This document shows, piece after piece, positions 1 through 8,951 of a stretch of 17,522 nt of DNA. Source of the DNA: JANXSD01 sp038206385 (GTDB lineage: Bacteria > Bacteroidota > Bacteroidia > AKYH767-A > OLB10). The notes under the pieces were generated by a model. That model made no database searches. It saw only the letters and a program-made list of their open reading frames with translations, and had not been told where the DNA came from. Each line of letters opens with the position of its first letter. Within the stretch, counting starts at the first letter, position 1. The translations under genes were made by a program, and so were the position numbers. The stretch covers positions 1 through 17,522 of the forward strand of contig JBBRAW010000074.1 of the NCBI GenBank assembly GCA_038206385.1. The letters are read 5' to 3'.

Positions 1-1593
1 GAAGATTCGCTATCAAAAGTTAATTGGTTGATAAAAAATATTACTGGTAATAGAACGATTCCATTTGCTGTAACAAGCACAACAGTTCCTCTTTACGGAG
101 TCGCAAATCCTTTGCATATTCCAGTTAATTTCAGTTTAGCAGTTACGAACGCAGTTGATATGGACACTGTTTCTTTTGCAACATATAAGGCACCTGCAAA
201 TTTACCTTTGCCTCCTTCTGTAAATCATCTTAATTCAGGTGGTCCATCAACAAAAACCTTAACGGGAAATTCAACTGTAGGAAGTAATATAATTTCGGGA
301 ATTGCAAGTACTGTTGGTGTCGCTATTGGTGATCAAATTACAGGATCTGGAATTCCATTAGGTACTACTGTTGTATCAACAACTTTAACAACAATTACCA
401 TGTCAGGTAATGCAACAATTACCACAGTTGGCCTAATCTTCACAACAGGTCTTGGTATAGCAGCAGGCAATAACAATGACACTTATACTGCTGATCGTTT
501 CTGGATATTAAATAAAACGAGCCCTCCAGTTAAACAGGTTTTGGGAACAACAACTTCTGGATCTACTACAATTGCAAGCATTACTCCAAATACAACAGGA
601 ATTTTTGCTGGACAAACTGTTTTTGGTTTTGGAATTGCTGGTACAACGGTAATTTCTGTAACTGCAACAACAGTTGTTTTAAGTGCAGCCGCAACTCAAT
701 CACAAGTTGGAAATAATATTGCATTTAATTTTCCTCTAACTGCACTTACCTTCACAATGGCTTTTGATGAAAGACCTTGTCCAAATGGTGTTTCTCCTTT
801 CTTATGTGCTAATTCAATTTCAAATCCATTACGTCCGCAACCATGGTTTGTACAAACCTTCCCTGATTTGCAAGGAACTTGGAAGAGATTGCAATTTGCT
901 TCTACTCCATATACGTTTGGTAACTATATGATCAATACAATTGCAAGTACAAATTACAATGCTACTGTAAATAATTATCCTTGGTTATATGGTAACTATA
1001 ACCCTTGGACGATCACTACGCAAAACAATCCTTTACCAGTTGAGTTAATATCATTTGGTGCAAACTTGAAAGGGGAAGATGTATTGTTAGATTGGACAAC
1101 TGCGAGTGAGAAAAACAACGATTACTTTACAATAGAGCGTACGCTTGACTTCGAAAACGTATCGGATGTAGCAAAAGTGAAAAGCTATGGTGATGGTAAT
1201 AGTGTAAGCATCCAAAACTATACAGCATGGGATTTTGAACCTATAAAAGGAGCTATTAACTACTATCGTTTGCGTCAAACTGATGTGGATGGAACGACAA
1301 CAATTGCTTCTGAATATATTCCAGTTCGTATTGGATTAACTTCTATATTCGAAATCAAGTACGTAAACATTGAAAACAGTAGTATCGAAACATTCTTTGA
1401 TAACGATAGCGACTCACCAGTGAGCTACAACTTGTTTGATATGACAGGAAGAGTGATTGCAACAGGAAGTGGATTAGCTGTTCAGCAGGGAATTAATTTA
1501 TTGAAAATTGATGGAACAAGATTAGCACGAGGAATGTATATGATTACACTTCGTAATAAAAGCAAATCAGTTTCTAAGAAATTCCTTTACTAA
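1..1593 (+). CDS. T9SS-exported surface protein, 3' part (5' end outside window)
   Basis: The frame is open from the first base, so the true start lies upstream; the TTG at 28 is only an internal codon. The visible 530 residues form a secreted adhesin-like or structural protein of unknown function. From left to right: a beta-rich region containing two copies of a roughly 57-residue repeat (nt 259-432 and 541-711); a segment with the DRFWI motif (about nt 493-507) often seen in Bacteroidota surface proteins; a fibronectin-III-like module beginning LPVELISF (about nt 1030-1338) with the family signatures NNDYFTIERT and NYYRLRQTDVDG; and a C-terminal domain (about 1339-1590) ending in GMYMITL and a basic tail, as in T9SS sorting domains. 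The sorting domain is atypical because it lacks the usual YPNP motif. I infer export through the Sec and T9SS systems and anchoring at, or release from, the cell surface. No catalytic motif is visible. A strong terminator follows the stop. Confidence 0.85.
   Translation, partial: EDSLSKVNWLIKNITGNRTIPFAVTSTTVPLYGVANPLHIPVNFSLAVTNAVDMDTVSFATYKAPANLPLPPSVNHLNSGGPSTKTLTGNSTVGSNIISGIASTVGVAIGDQITGSGIPLGTTVVSTTLTTITMSGNATITTVGLIFTTGLGIAAGNNNDTYTADRFWILNKTSPPVKQVLGTTTSGSTTIASITPNTTGIFAGQTVFGFGIAGTTVISVTATTVVLSAAATQSQVGNNIAFNFPLTALTFTMAFDERPCPNGVSPFLCANSISNPLRPQPWFVQTFPDLQGTWKRLQFASTPYTFGNYMINTIASTNYNATVNNYPWLYGNYNPWTITTQNNPLPVELISFGANLKGEDVLLDWTTASEKNNDYFTIERTLDFENVSDVAKVKSYGDGNSVSIQNYTAWDFEPIKGAINYYRLRQTDVDGTTTIASEYIPVRIGLTSIFEIKYVNIENSSIETFFDNDSDSPVSYNLFDMTGRVIATGSGLAVQQGINLLKIDGTRLARGMYMITLRNKSKSVSKKFLY
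259..432 (+). repeat. Protein-level repeat module, copy 1
   Basis: This is the first copy of a roughly 57-residue module inside the T9SS cargo gene. The shared pattern is G-x-x-x-x-G-S, an I-rich strand, a G-x-x-x-G turn, G-x-G-I, then G-T-T-V and a TT[IV]xxS strand followed by A-T. It matches copy 2 (541-711) at about a third of positions at the protein level, with little nucleotide conservation. Similar Gly/Thr-rich motifs occur, as I recall, in phage and bacterial surface proteins. Confidence 0.7.
541..711 (+). repeat. Protein-level repeat module, copy 2
   Basis: This is the second copy of the module at 259-432. It keeps the GS, the G-x-G-I-x-G-T-T-V core and the TTVVLSAAAT strand, and needs only one-residue gaps to align. 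It sits between the DRFWI segment and a strand reading LTFTMAFDE; in related proteins these two are normally separated only by a short loop, so the module looks like an insertion into the host fold. Confidence 0.7.
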
Positions 1594-1612
1594 AATAATA
1601 AAGTATTAATAA

Positions 1613-1648
1613 ATGCAAAAAGGTCTTCTTCGGAAGACCTTTTTGCAT
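1613..1648 (+). terminator. Intrinsic terminator with UUCG tetraloop
   Basis: A perfect 16-bp stem (1613-1628 with 1633-1648) closes on TTCG, flanked by C and G, giving the very stable C(UUCG)G tetraloop. The 3' arm carries a run of T. It lies 20 bp after the stop of the first T9SS cargo gene. The A-rich 5' arm means it could also act on the opposite strand, although no minus-strand gene needs it here. Confidence 0.9.
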
Positions 1649-1687
1649 TACATCCCTTTTATTCATGTAAGATTTAGTTTTTCTAAT

Positions 1688-1695
1688 TAGTTTTG
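1688..1695 (+). promoter_or_regulatory. Candidate -7 promoter element TAGTTTTG
   Basis: An exact match to the Bacteroidota -7 consensus TAnnTTTG, 19 bp before the ATG of the metalloprotease gene and downstream of the preceding terminator. The -33 position, 20 bp upstream, has only ATG in place of TTG, so the assignment rests mainly on the -7 element and on position. Confidence 0.45.
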
Positions 1696-1714
1696 TTACT
1701 CCGAAATTTCAAAC

Positions 1715-3979
1715 ATGAAAAAAATCATTACCCTCTTATTGGTATTAGCTTGTACACAACTTGCAAATGCCTCTTCTATAAATTATTGGACTACGATTTC
1801 TGCCGCTCAAGCAGAAACTTATGGCGACCAAGTTATCAAAGTAAACGCCTGTAAGTATTACAAACTAAATATTGTAGCACTTTCTGGTTATTTGCAAAAT
1901 GCTCCGATGGAAAGAAGCAATAAAACTCCTTTGATTTTAGAATTGCCAATGCCAGATGGAACAACGCAAGCATTTGCAATGGTGGAATCACCTGTAATGG
2001 AACTAGGATTACAATTAAAATATCCTTCCATTAAAACGTATGCAGGACAAAGTTTAAATAACCCAACAGCAACTATCCGAATTGATATTACAGAAAGTGG
2101 ATTTCATGCAATGGTTCTTGCTTCAGATGAATCAGTTTTTATTGATCCAATAAATTTTTCTACAAACCAAGCATACATGGTTTACAATAAATCAGATGCT
2201 ATTAATTCACATGCTCATATATGTAATGTTGTAGGTACAGATGATGCCATGAATAATTTAATGCCTGTAAGCCAAGAACGTAATGCAAATAATCCTAATA
2301 ATTCAGTTTTAAGAAATGCAGGTGATACTCTTCGTACTTATCGTTTGGCATTAGCTTGTACGGGTGAATATGCAAATTATTTTCCTGGAACACCCACGAA
2401 ACTAAGCACATTAGGTCACATGGTAACTAGCGTTAATAGAGTGGTTGGCGTTTATGAAAAGGAATTGTCTATCCACATGAATCTAATTGCTAATGATGAT
2501 ACATTAATCAATTTAGATGGTACAACTGATCCTTATGATGATGCTGATGGTGCTGCAATGCTTGGGCAAAATCAAGCAACAGTAAACATTCGAGTAGGCC
2601 CAAGTAATTATGATATTGGACACGTTTTTAGCACTGGAGGTGGTGGAATTGCAGGGTTAGGAGTAGTATGTAATATTGGTCAAAAAGCACGCGGTGTAAC
2701 AGGTTCTCCTGCTCCTGTTGGAGATCCTTTTGATATCGATTATGTTGCTCATGAAATGGGACATCAGTTCGGTGGTAATCATACTTTCAATTCCAATACT
2801 GGAAGCTGCTCAGGAAATATCGCTAGCGGTGCGGCTTATGAAACAGGGAGTGGGAGCACCATTATGGCTTATGCTGGAATATGCACTGCTACCAATGATT
2901 TACAAGCCCACAGTGATGCTTATTTTCATACTAAAAACTTTGATGAAATACGCAATTATACTACTTATACCGGAGCAACTGGAAATTCTTGTCCTGTTAA
3001 AACAGTAACACTAAATCATCCTCCAGTAATTACAAGTATTGGAAGCAATTATACAATTCCAATCAGTACACCTTTTGTTTTAACAGGTGCTGCAAATGAT
3101 CCAGATTCAGATCCAATAACCTATTGTTGGGAAGAATTTGATTTAGGACCAAATACAAATGCAAACAGCCCTAGTGGAAATTCTCCAACACTTCGTACCT
3201 ATAGTCCTTCTTCGAATCCATATAGAATATTCCCCGCGCTAACTTCCCTAAATAATAACACTATACCTAAGGGCGAAATATTACCAACGTATGCACGATC
3301 ATTAAAGTTTAGATTGACAGCCAGAGACAACAGATCTGGTGGAGGTGGTGTAACCTATGATCCAGGTTTTGTAACACTTACTGTAAATGGAACTGCAGGT
3401 CCCTTTTTAGTTACAGTACCAAATACAAATGTAACATGGGCAGGATCTACTATGCAAAATATAACATGGAACGTTGCGAATACTGATTTAAGTCCTATTT
3501 CTGTAAATTCCGTAAATATCCTGCTATCTATTGATGGAGGTTTAACCTATCCATATACACTAGCAACGGGAGTTGCAAATAATGGACTAGCATCTGTTCA
3601 AATGCCTAATGTTACAACTATAAAAGCTAGAATTAAAGTTGAGTCAGTTGGAAATATTTTCTTCGATATTTCAAATGTGAATTTTACAATAACAGCTGTA
3701 ATCGGATTAAATGAAAATTCTTTATCATTCGAAACAGTTACTATTTATCCTAACCCATCAACAGGAGAATTCAATATTTCGTGGGCCGGGAAATACAATG
3801 GCACGATAGATTTAAAAGTGTATGATGTACAAGGTCGTGTTGTGTTTGCTCAAAAAATAATTAAGCAAAATAATGGATTCATTCATACAATTAATTTAGA
3901 TCAGGTAGCAAAGGGAGTTTATACTTTAGAAGCTAATACAACGGAAGGAAGAATTATTCAAAAGCTGATCGTTCAATAA
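1715..3979 (+). CDS. Reprolysin-like (M12B) zinc metalloprotease with T9SS sorting domain
   Basis: A secreted zinc endopeptidase of 754 residues. A Sec signal peptide occupies about residues 1-19 (basic MKK, hydrophobic core, cleavage near ANA-S). The metzincin zinc site HExxHxxGxxH is intact at His346, Glu347, His350 and His356, and a Met-turn (STIMAY, Met384) follows as expected, so the enzyme should be active. Residues about 20-200 probably act as a propeptide or N-terminal domain. After the catalytic domain come Ig-like/PKD-like segments (about 430-660), including the NDPDSDPITYCW stretch. The last 90 residues are a canonical type A T9SS tail: IYPNPSTGEFNI at about 677-688, and GVYTLEA near the end. 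The protein probably acts at or outside the cell surface in protein degradation; its substrate is not predictable. It has its own promoter candidate and terminator. The start is supported by the signal peptide. Confidence 0.93.
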   Translation: MKKIITLLLVLACTQLANASSINYWTTISAAQAETYGDQVIKVNACKYYKLNIVALSGYLQNAPMERSNKTPLILELPMPDGTTQAFAMVESPVMELGLQLKYPSIKTYAGQSLNNPTATIRIDITESGFHAMVLASDESVFIDPINFSTNQAYMVYNKSDAINSHAHICNVVGTDDAMNNLMPVSQERNANNPNNSVLRNAGDTLRTYRLALACTGEYANYFPGTPTKLSTLGHMVTSVNRVVGVYEKELSIHMNLIANDDTLINLDGTTDPYDDADGAAMLGQNQATVNIRVGPSNYDIGHVFSTGGGGIAGLGVVCNIGQKARGVTGSPAPVGDPFDIDYVAHEMGHQFGGNHTFNSNTGSCSGNIASGAAYETGSGSTIMAYAGICTATNDLQAHSDAYFHTKNFDEIRNYTTYTGATGNSCPVKTVTLNHPPVITSIGSNYTIPISTPFVLTGAANDPDSDPITYCWEEFDLGPNTNANSPSGNSPTLRTYSPSSNPYRIFPALTSLNNNTIPKGEILPTYARSLKFRLTARDNRSGGGGVTYDPGFVTLTVNGTAGPFLVTVPNTNVTWAGSTMQNITWNVANTDLSPISVNSVNILLSIDGGLTYPYTLATGVANNGLASVQMPNVTTIKARIKVESVGNIFFDISNVNFTITAVIGLNENSLSFETVTIYPNPSTGEFNISWAGKYNGTIDLKVYDVQGRVVFAQKIIKQNNGFIHTINLDQVAKGVYTLEANTTEGRIIQKLIVQ

Positions 3980-3999
3980 TAATTAGGTATTTATACATC

Positions 4000-4041
4000 G
4001 ATAAAAAACCCTGAAGTTCATCTACTTCAGGGTTTTTTATC
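4000..4041 (+). terminator. Intrinsic terminator, bidirectional shape
   Basis: A perfect 18-bp stem (4000-4017 with 4024-4041) around a 6-base loop. The A-run in the 5' arm and the T-run in the 3' arm make it look functional in either direction. It ends transcription of the metalloprotease gene (stop at 3979) and insulates the acylase gene that starts at 4090. Confidence 0.9.
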
Positions 4042-4060
4042 ACTGTAAAATTAGATTACT

Positions 4061-4068
4061 TATATTTG
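4061..4068 (+). promoter_or_regulatory. Candidate -7 promoter element TATATTTG
   Basis: An exact TAnnTTTG match, 21 bp before the ATG of the penicillin-acylase-family gene and just after the terminator. No good -33 TTTG is present at the usual 19-21 bp spacing, where the terminator's 3' arm lies. Confidence 0.45.
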
Positions 4069-4089
4069 GAAATCTTCCAATAAACGATC

Positions 4090-6513
4090 ATGCTCATACT
4101 ACGAAAATTTTTCTATTTTATTTTAATTATTTCCTTAGTAGGAATATTAGCAACACTCATTTATCTGACTTCACAGAAGCCACAATTTGCTGGAACAATT
4201 CAGCTAAAAGGGTTGAAGGATCAAGTTGAAGTGATGTATGATTTTTATGGAGTCCCTCACATTTATGCAAATAATGAACAAGATGCCTATTTTGCTTTAG
4301 GATATGTGCATGCTCAAGATCGGCTTTTTCAAATGGAAATGACACGCCGTGTTGCATCAGGAAGGTTAGCAGAAATTCTAGGAAATGACTTTGTAAAAAT
4401 TGATGCTTTCTTTCGAACACTAGGATTAAAAGAACATGCAACACAATCCGCCGCTCTCTATTTAAATGCGGACACCTCCGCATATCAACGTTCGGCAAAA
4501 GCATATTTAGCAGGAATAAATCAATTTATCCTAAAAGGTAGAACTCCTGTTGAATTTAAAATGCTTGGAATAACAAAGAAAAAATTTACTGAAGTAGATA
4601 TGTTTCTAACTTCTGAATTTATGGCATTTAATTTTGCAATGGCATTTAGAACAGATCCATTAATGAGTTTTATTTCTAAAAAACTTGGATCAAAATATTA
4701 CCATGATTTGAATGCACATTATGTAGAAGGAACAGAACGTAATATGAATTTTCAAATTCCAGATACTGTAACAGCTCACCTCGTAGCGTTTAATACGGTT
4801 GATAATTTATTAAATAAAATTCCTATTCCAGTATTAGTTGGGAGTAATGCTTGGGTAGTTGCTCCTTCACATACTGTAAAAGGAAAAGTGCTTTTTTCAA
4901 ACGATACACATATCGGTTATGGACAACCTTGCGTATGGTATGAAGCACACATCGAATATCCGGGATATAGTTTTTATGGAAATTTCTTAGGAGGATTTCC
5001 GTTCGCAGCAATTGGTCATACGCGTGAATTGGCATGGGGATTAACCATGTTCGAAAATGATGATCTTGATTTTTATGCGGAAAGAATTAAACCAGGTGAT
5101 AGTACCAAGTATTGGAGTTTTGGAAAATGGAATCCATTAATTATTCGTAAAGATACGATTCATGTTAAGGGAGAAGAAGATGTAATGTTAACAGTTCGTA
5201 CTAGCCGTCACGGACCATTAATGCAAGAAGTAATGCCAGAATGGAAAGGTGTAACGGACGAACCTGTCGCAGCATCATGGACTCATTTAAAATTTCCGAA
5301 CAACCTTTTGCAAGTCACCTATAATTTAAATCATTCACATTCATTTGATGAAACAAAAGCTGCTGTTGCCGAATTAATTTCACCAGGATTAAATATCATG
5401 TATGGTGATGCAAAAGGAAATATCGCTTGGTGGGCATCCGGAAAATTAGTAAAACGAAATCCAAAAATGGATCCAGTGTTATTACAAGATGGAACGAATG
5501 AAAAAAATGATCCTCAAGGATATTACGATTTTAAAGATAATCCGAAATCCGAAAACCCTCCTGAAGGATTTGTTTTTTCTGCAAACAATCAACCCGATAG
5601 TATGCCTGGATGTGGGTTGTATCCTGGATATTATGTTCCTGAAGATCGTGCGAAACGAATTGAAACTTTGTTGTGTGAAAAAAAAAATTATTCACTAGCA
5701 GATATGCAACGTATGAATACGGATGTGCTTTCTCCTGTAGCACCACTCATTGCTAAAACAATTATGGAAGTAGTTAGTAAAAAATTAATTGATAAATCTT
5801 CAAATTATAAAGAGGCAGCTAATTACTTAATGCAATGGAATGGTGATCATCAACTACGTGATATTGGTCCAACGATTTATTATAAATTAATATTTAATGT
5901 GCTAAAAGCAACAATGGAAGATGAGTTAGGAGCGGAGAATTTAAAAGCATTTTTAGGTACGCACGTAATGAAAAATTCTTTGCTTCCATTAATGAAAAAT
6001 GACAGCTCGATATGGTGGGATGATATTCACACTGCGAATGTGAAAGAAACACGTGCAGTAATTTTCGAAAGAGCATTTGATGAAACTGTTCAACAATTAA
6101 TTGCTCAACTAGGTAACAACCCTAAAACATGGGAATGGGGTAGAGTACATTTATTAGAGCATGTACATCCAATAGGAATGAAAAAACCTTTTAACTATTT
6201 CTTTAATGTTGGACCATTTGCAGTACCAGGAGGACAAGAAGTAATTAATCAAATTGCATTCGACTATAACGGGGATGGAATTTATAAAGCGAAATATGGA
6301 CCTGCAATGCGAATCGCTTTAGATTTTAATGATGTAGAAAATTCACAAAGTGTTTTGCCAACCGGGCAATCTGGGAATGTAATGAGCCCTTATTATTATG
6401 ATCAATCGGTAATGTACAATTGTGGAAAGTCGCGCAAGCAAAAGATGAATCGTGTTGAAATTGAAAAAAATAAAACTGGCAGATTATTATTGCAACCAGA
6501 ATACGATCATTAG
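4090..6513 (+). CDS. Penicillin acylase family protein (S45 N-terminal nucleophile amidohydrolase)
   Basis: An 807-residue precursor of an N-terminal-nucleophile hydrolase that cleaves amide bonds. Known family substrates are beta-lactam side chains, N-acyl-homoserine lactones and other acylated amines. One hydrophobic segment (about residues 8-27) is a signal anchor or signal peptide, so the enzyme is probably periplasmic. The alpha-chain motif GVPHIYA and the long stretch reading GYVHAQDRLFQMEM (about 71-84) are typical. The maturation site is Gly251-Ser252 within GSNAWVV: Ser252 should become the N-terminal nucleophile of the beta chain. Further family signatures are RHGPLM, the GLNIMYGDAKGNIAW segment, and VLPTGQSGN near the C-terminus. 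The length is normal for the family. The natural substrate cannot be read from sequence; acyl-homoserine lactone quenching and general peptide or amide scavenging are both possible. It is probably monocistronic and converges with the dehydrogenase gene on the other strand. Confidence 0.93.
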   Translation: MLILRKFFYFILIISLVGILATLIYLTSQKPQFAGTIQLKGLKDQVEVMYDFYGVPHIYANNEQDAYFALGYVHAQDRLFQMEMTRRVASGRLAEILGNDFVKIDAFFRTLGLKEHATQSAALYLNADTSAYQRSAKAYLAGINQFILKGRTPVEFKMLGITKKKFTEVDMFLTSEFMAFNFAMAFRTDPLMSFISKKLGSKYYHDLNAHYVEGTERNMNFQIPDTVTAHLVAFNTVDNLLNKIPIPVLVGSNAWVVAPSHTVKGKVLFSNDTHIGYGQPCVWYEAHIEYPGYSFYGNFLGGFPFAAIGHTRELAWGLTMFENDDLDFYAERIKPGDSTKYWSFGKWNPLIIRKDTIHVKGEEDVMLTVRTSRHGPLMQEVMPEWKGVTDEPVAASWTHLKFPNNLLQVTYNLNHSHSFDETKAAVAELISPGLNIMYGDAKGNIAWWASGKLVKRNPKMDPVLLQDGTNEKNDPQGYYDFKDNPKSENPPEGFVFSANNQPDSMPGCGLYPGYYVPEDRAKRIETLLCEKKNYSLADMQRMNTDVLSPVAPLIAKTIMEVVSKKLIDKSSNYKEAANYLMQWNGDHQLRDIGPTIYYKLIFNVLKATMEDELGAENLKAFLGTHVMKNSLLPLMKNDSSIWWDDIHTANVKETRAVIFERAFDETVQQLIAQLGNNPKTWEWGRVHLLEHVHPIGMKKPFNYFFNVGPFAVPGGQEVINQIAFDYNGDGIYKAKYGPAMRIALDFNDVENSQSVLPTGQSGNVMSPYYYDQSVMYNCGKSRKQKMNRVEIEKNKTGRLLLQPEYDH

Positions 6514-6558
6514 TTACCCTTAAAATAATTTTTTTTCATTTTCGAAAAATAAAATCTA

Positions 6559-7518
6559 TTAGCGTTTGTTATTGAATAGATCAATAATTTTTTCTGCAAG
6601 TATTTTGGCAATTTTCTCATTCGACTCATGCGTCCATCCGCCAATATGAGGAGAGAGAAGAACTTGTTTTGATTGAATTAAAAATAGAAAAGGTGCGGGA
6701 AGTTTGGATGCATCTAAATGTTCGAAAGAAATATTTTCATATTCTAAAACATCTAAAGCAGCTGCAATAACTTTTCCCGATTGTAATGCTTTAACAAGTG
6801 ATGCTGTTTCTAAAACTTTTCCGCGTGCTGTATTAATTAACCATATTGATTTAGTAAATGCATTTAGGAAATGATCGTTTACTAAATAAGTTGTTTCTTT
6901 AGTAAACGGTACATGTAAACTTAATATATCGCATCGTTGTTGTATTTCAGCCAATGAAACTTGTTTTACAAATGAAAATTTTTGTTGGTCAATGTGAATA
7001 TATTTATCATAAGTTAAAATTTCAACATCAAACCCTTGTAATTTTTTCGCAAAAGAACTTCCCATATTTCCGAAGCCGATAATGCCAACAGTTTTTCCTT
7101 GTAACTCAACACCACGATTCTCTTCACGCTTCCATATACCGTTTCTTACTTCAGCATCTGCACGTAATAAATGATTCATTAATGCCAATAACATTCCTAT
7201 TGCATGTTCTCCAACGGCATCACGATTACCTTCTGGAGCATTGATGCAAACGATATTAAATTTGGTCGCAGCATCAACATCAATATTTTCCATTCCTGCA
7301 CCAGCCCGTGCAATAAATTGCAGGTGAGATGCTTTTTCAAGAAATGCTTTCGAGATTTTAAATCTACTTCTTATTGCAATCCCAGAATACTCTTCTATCT
7401 GGTTAAGAACTTCTGTTTCTGATAAGTGAAAACCTTCCACACATTCAAAATTATTCGCCGTTAAAATCTCTGTAAAGGAAACGTGCATCGTATCAATAAG
7501 CAAAATCTTTTTTGACAT
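6559..7518 (-). CDS. D-2-hydroxyacid dehydrogenase (phosphoglycerate dehydrogenase-like)
   Basis: A 319-residue NAD-dependent oxidoreductase acting on a D-2-hydroxy acid; D-3-phosphoglycerate (first step of serine synthesis) is the best guess. The Rossmann signature GFGNMG is at residues 148-153. The catalytic set of the family is present: Arg232 in NTARG, the acidic LDVLEYE region (Glu261) and His291 in SPHIGG. The cap-domain motif RAGAGMENID is also present. It lacks the C-terminal ACT regulatory domain of long SerA enzymes, so allosteric serine control is not expected. I chose the ATG at complement 7516-7518; an in-frame TTG two codons upstream gives a longer version but is less likely. 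It begins 9 bp after the mgtE stop and is probably co-transcribed with it. Other members of the family (glyoxylate or hydroxypyruvate reductase, D-lactate dehydrogenase) cannot be excluded. Confidence 0.9.
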   Translation of the reverse strand: MSKKILLIDTMHVSFTEILTANNFECVEGFHLSETEVLNQIEEYSGIAIRSRFKISKAFLEKASHLQFIARAGAGMENIDVDAATKFNIVCINAPEGNRDAVGEHAIGMLLALMNHLLRADAEVRNGIWKREENRGVELQGKTVGIIGFGNMGSSFAKKLQGFDVEILTYDKYIHIDQQKFSFVKQVSLAEIQQRCDILSLHVPFTKETTYLVNDHFLNAFTKSIWLINTARGKVLETASLVKALQSGKVIAAALDVLEYENISFEHLDASKLPAPFLFLIQSKQVLLSPHIGGWTHESNEKIAKILAEKIIDLFNNKR

Positions 7519-7527
7519 CTGCAAAAG

Positions 7528-8907
7528 CTATAACAATGTTCCTTTTAAAATCAATGCTGCGAAACTAAAATAAATAATTAGTCCTGTTACGTCAACTAGT
7601 GTTGCAATAAATGGTGCAGAAGAAGTTGCGGGGTCAAAACCTAATCGCTTTAAAAGTATCGGCATCATTGATCCCATTACAGAACCCCATAATACAACAC
7701 CGCAAACGGATACCCCAATTGTTAATCCGATGAGCATCCAATGTGGTCCATAAATGTCGGTGAATAAACTCCACGTTGATACGCGAGCAAATCCTATCAC
7801 GCCAAGTATAATTCCTAAAAGCAATCCCGTCATAATTTCTCTTCGCATAATTCGCCACCAATCGCGCAATGTTATTTCACCTAATGCGAGCGCACGAATG
7901 ATAAGTGTTGATGCTTGTGAACCACTATTGCCACCACTTGATACGATTAAAGGGATGAACAATGCAAGCACTACTGCTTTGTCAATTTCATGTTCGAAAA
8001 ACGACATTGCAGTGGTGGTAAACATCTCACTTACGAAAAGAATGACAAGCCATGGTGCACGTTTACGAATCATCTGTGGAAGTGATACGTCCATGTAAGG
8101 TTCATCTAATGCTTCTACTGCTCCGAGTTTTTGAATGTCTTCGGTGTTTTCTTCTTTTGATAGTTGAAGAATATCATCGATGGTAATAATGCCGAGTAAT
8201 AATCCTCCTGAATTAGTAACGGGCATCGCAACACGATTACTTTTCGAAAAAGCATCAACAGCCACTTCCTCATCATCAGTAACCAATAAGGAAAGATATT
8301 TTCCGTCAAGTAAATCTTTGATGTAAACATGATCATTAGCTAATAAAATATCACCTAATCGAATGTCATCAACAAGATATCCCTTCTCATCAATGATATA
8401 AACGACATCTAATGTTTCTGAATTTTCGCCAAAATTTCTGATGTAATCGATTACTTGTTTAACGCTCCACTCTTTATTTACTGCAATATAATCTGGCGTC
8501 ATTAAACGTCCGATAGAATCTTCCGGATATCCTAAAAGTGATAATGCAACACGCCTTTCTTTTTGTGTAAGAACCTTTAAAAGTTTATTGAGTCGTTCTT
8601 TATCGAGTTGCTCTAAAAAGGCAGTACGATTATCTGCCGACATATCATTCAAGATCAACTGCACTTGCCTACTTCTTAACTCTTCAAGCAGATCCACTTG
8701 CATATTGAAATCAAGCTCTTCGAATGCCTGACAAGCTTGTTCACGATCAATGACATTAAAAACTAATGCTTGTTCCTTCGGATTAAGTTCTTCGCATAGC
8801 TCCGCTATTTCAAGAGGTAACCATTTTTCTAGTTTCTCTTCAAGTGCATCCTTATCTTTTGTTGCGATAAGTTCGAATATTGCCGGTTTTTCAATTTCCA
8901 GCTCCAT
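7528..8907 (-). CDS. mgtE: Magnesium transporter MgtE
   Basis: An inner-membrane Mg2+-gated Mg2+ channel/transporter of 459 residues, the normal family length. A helical N domain (about 10-130) is followed by two CBS domains (about 136-255; typical ends are RLMTPDYIAV and GIITIDDIL). A connecting helix leads to five membrane segments (about 285-305, 312-340, 360-378, 390-415, 432-455). The membrane part holds the family motif GGNSGSQ at 325-331 and the segment FDPATSSAPF (424-433), then TLVDVTG, in which Asp439 is probably the pore aspartate. In this family the N and CBS domains bind Mg2+ and close the pore when cytosolic Mg2+ is high. It is the first gene of a probable two-gene operon with the dehydrogenase. 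Its leader of about 80 nt contains a small hairpin (8952-8967). Confidence 0.96.
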   Translation of the reverse strand: MELEIEKPAIFELIATKDKDALEEKLEKWLPLEIAELCEELNPKEQALVFNVIDREQACQAFEELDFNMQVDLLEELRSRQVQLILNDMSADNRTAFLEQLDKERLNKLLKVLTQKERRVALSLLGYPEDSIGRLMTPDYIAVNKEWSVKQVIDYIRNFGENSETLDVVYIIDEKGYLVDDIRLGDILLANDHVYIKDLLDGKYLSLLVTDDEEVAVDAFSKSNRVAMPVTNSGGLLLGIITIDDILQLSKEENTEDIQKLGAVEALDEPYMDVSLPQMIRKRAPWLVILFVSEMFTTTAMSFFEHEIDKAVVLALFIPLIVSSGGNSGSQASTLIIRALALGEITLRDWWRIMRREIMTGLLLGIILGVIGFARVSTWSLFTDIYGPHWMLIGLTIGVSVCGVVLWGSVMGSMMPILLKRLGFDPATSSAPFIATLVDVTGLIIYFSFAALILKGTLL

Positions 8908-8951
8908 AATGCGAATTAAGTTTTACGATTATTTCTTTAACAAGACTCAAG

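Noticed and set aside
4157..4504. 115-codon minus-strand open frame
   Set aside because: It lies wholly inside the acylase gene on the other strand, shows no family motif and fits the shadow of a well-supported gene.
6514..6558. Possible terminator between the convergent acylase and dehydrogenase genes
   Set aside because: There are T and A runs and a 5-bp TTTTC/GAAAA palindrome without a loop, but no stable hairpin.
7754..8098. 114-codon plus-strand open frame
   Set aside because: It is antisense to the membrane domain of mgtE, with no recognisable protein features.
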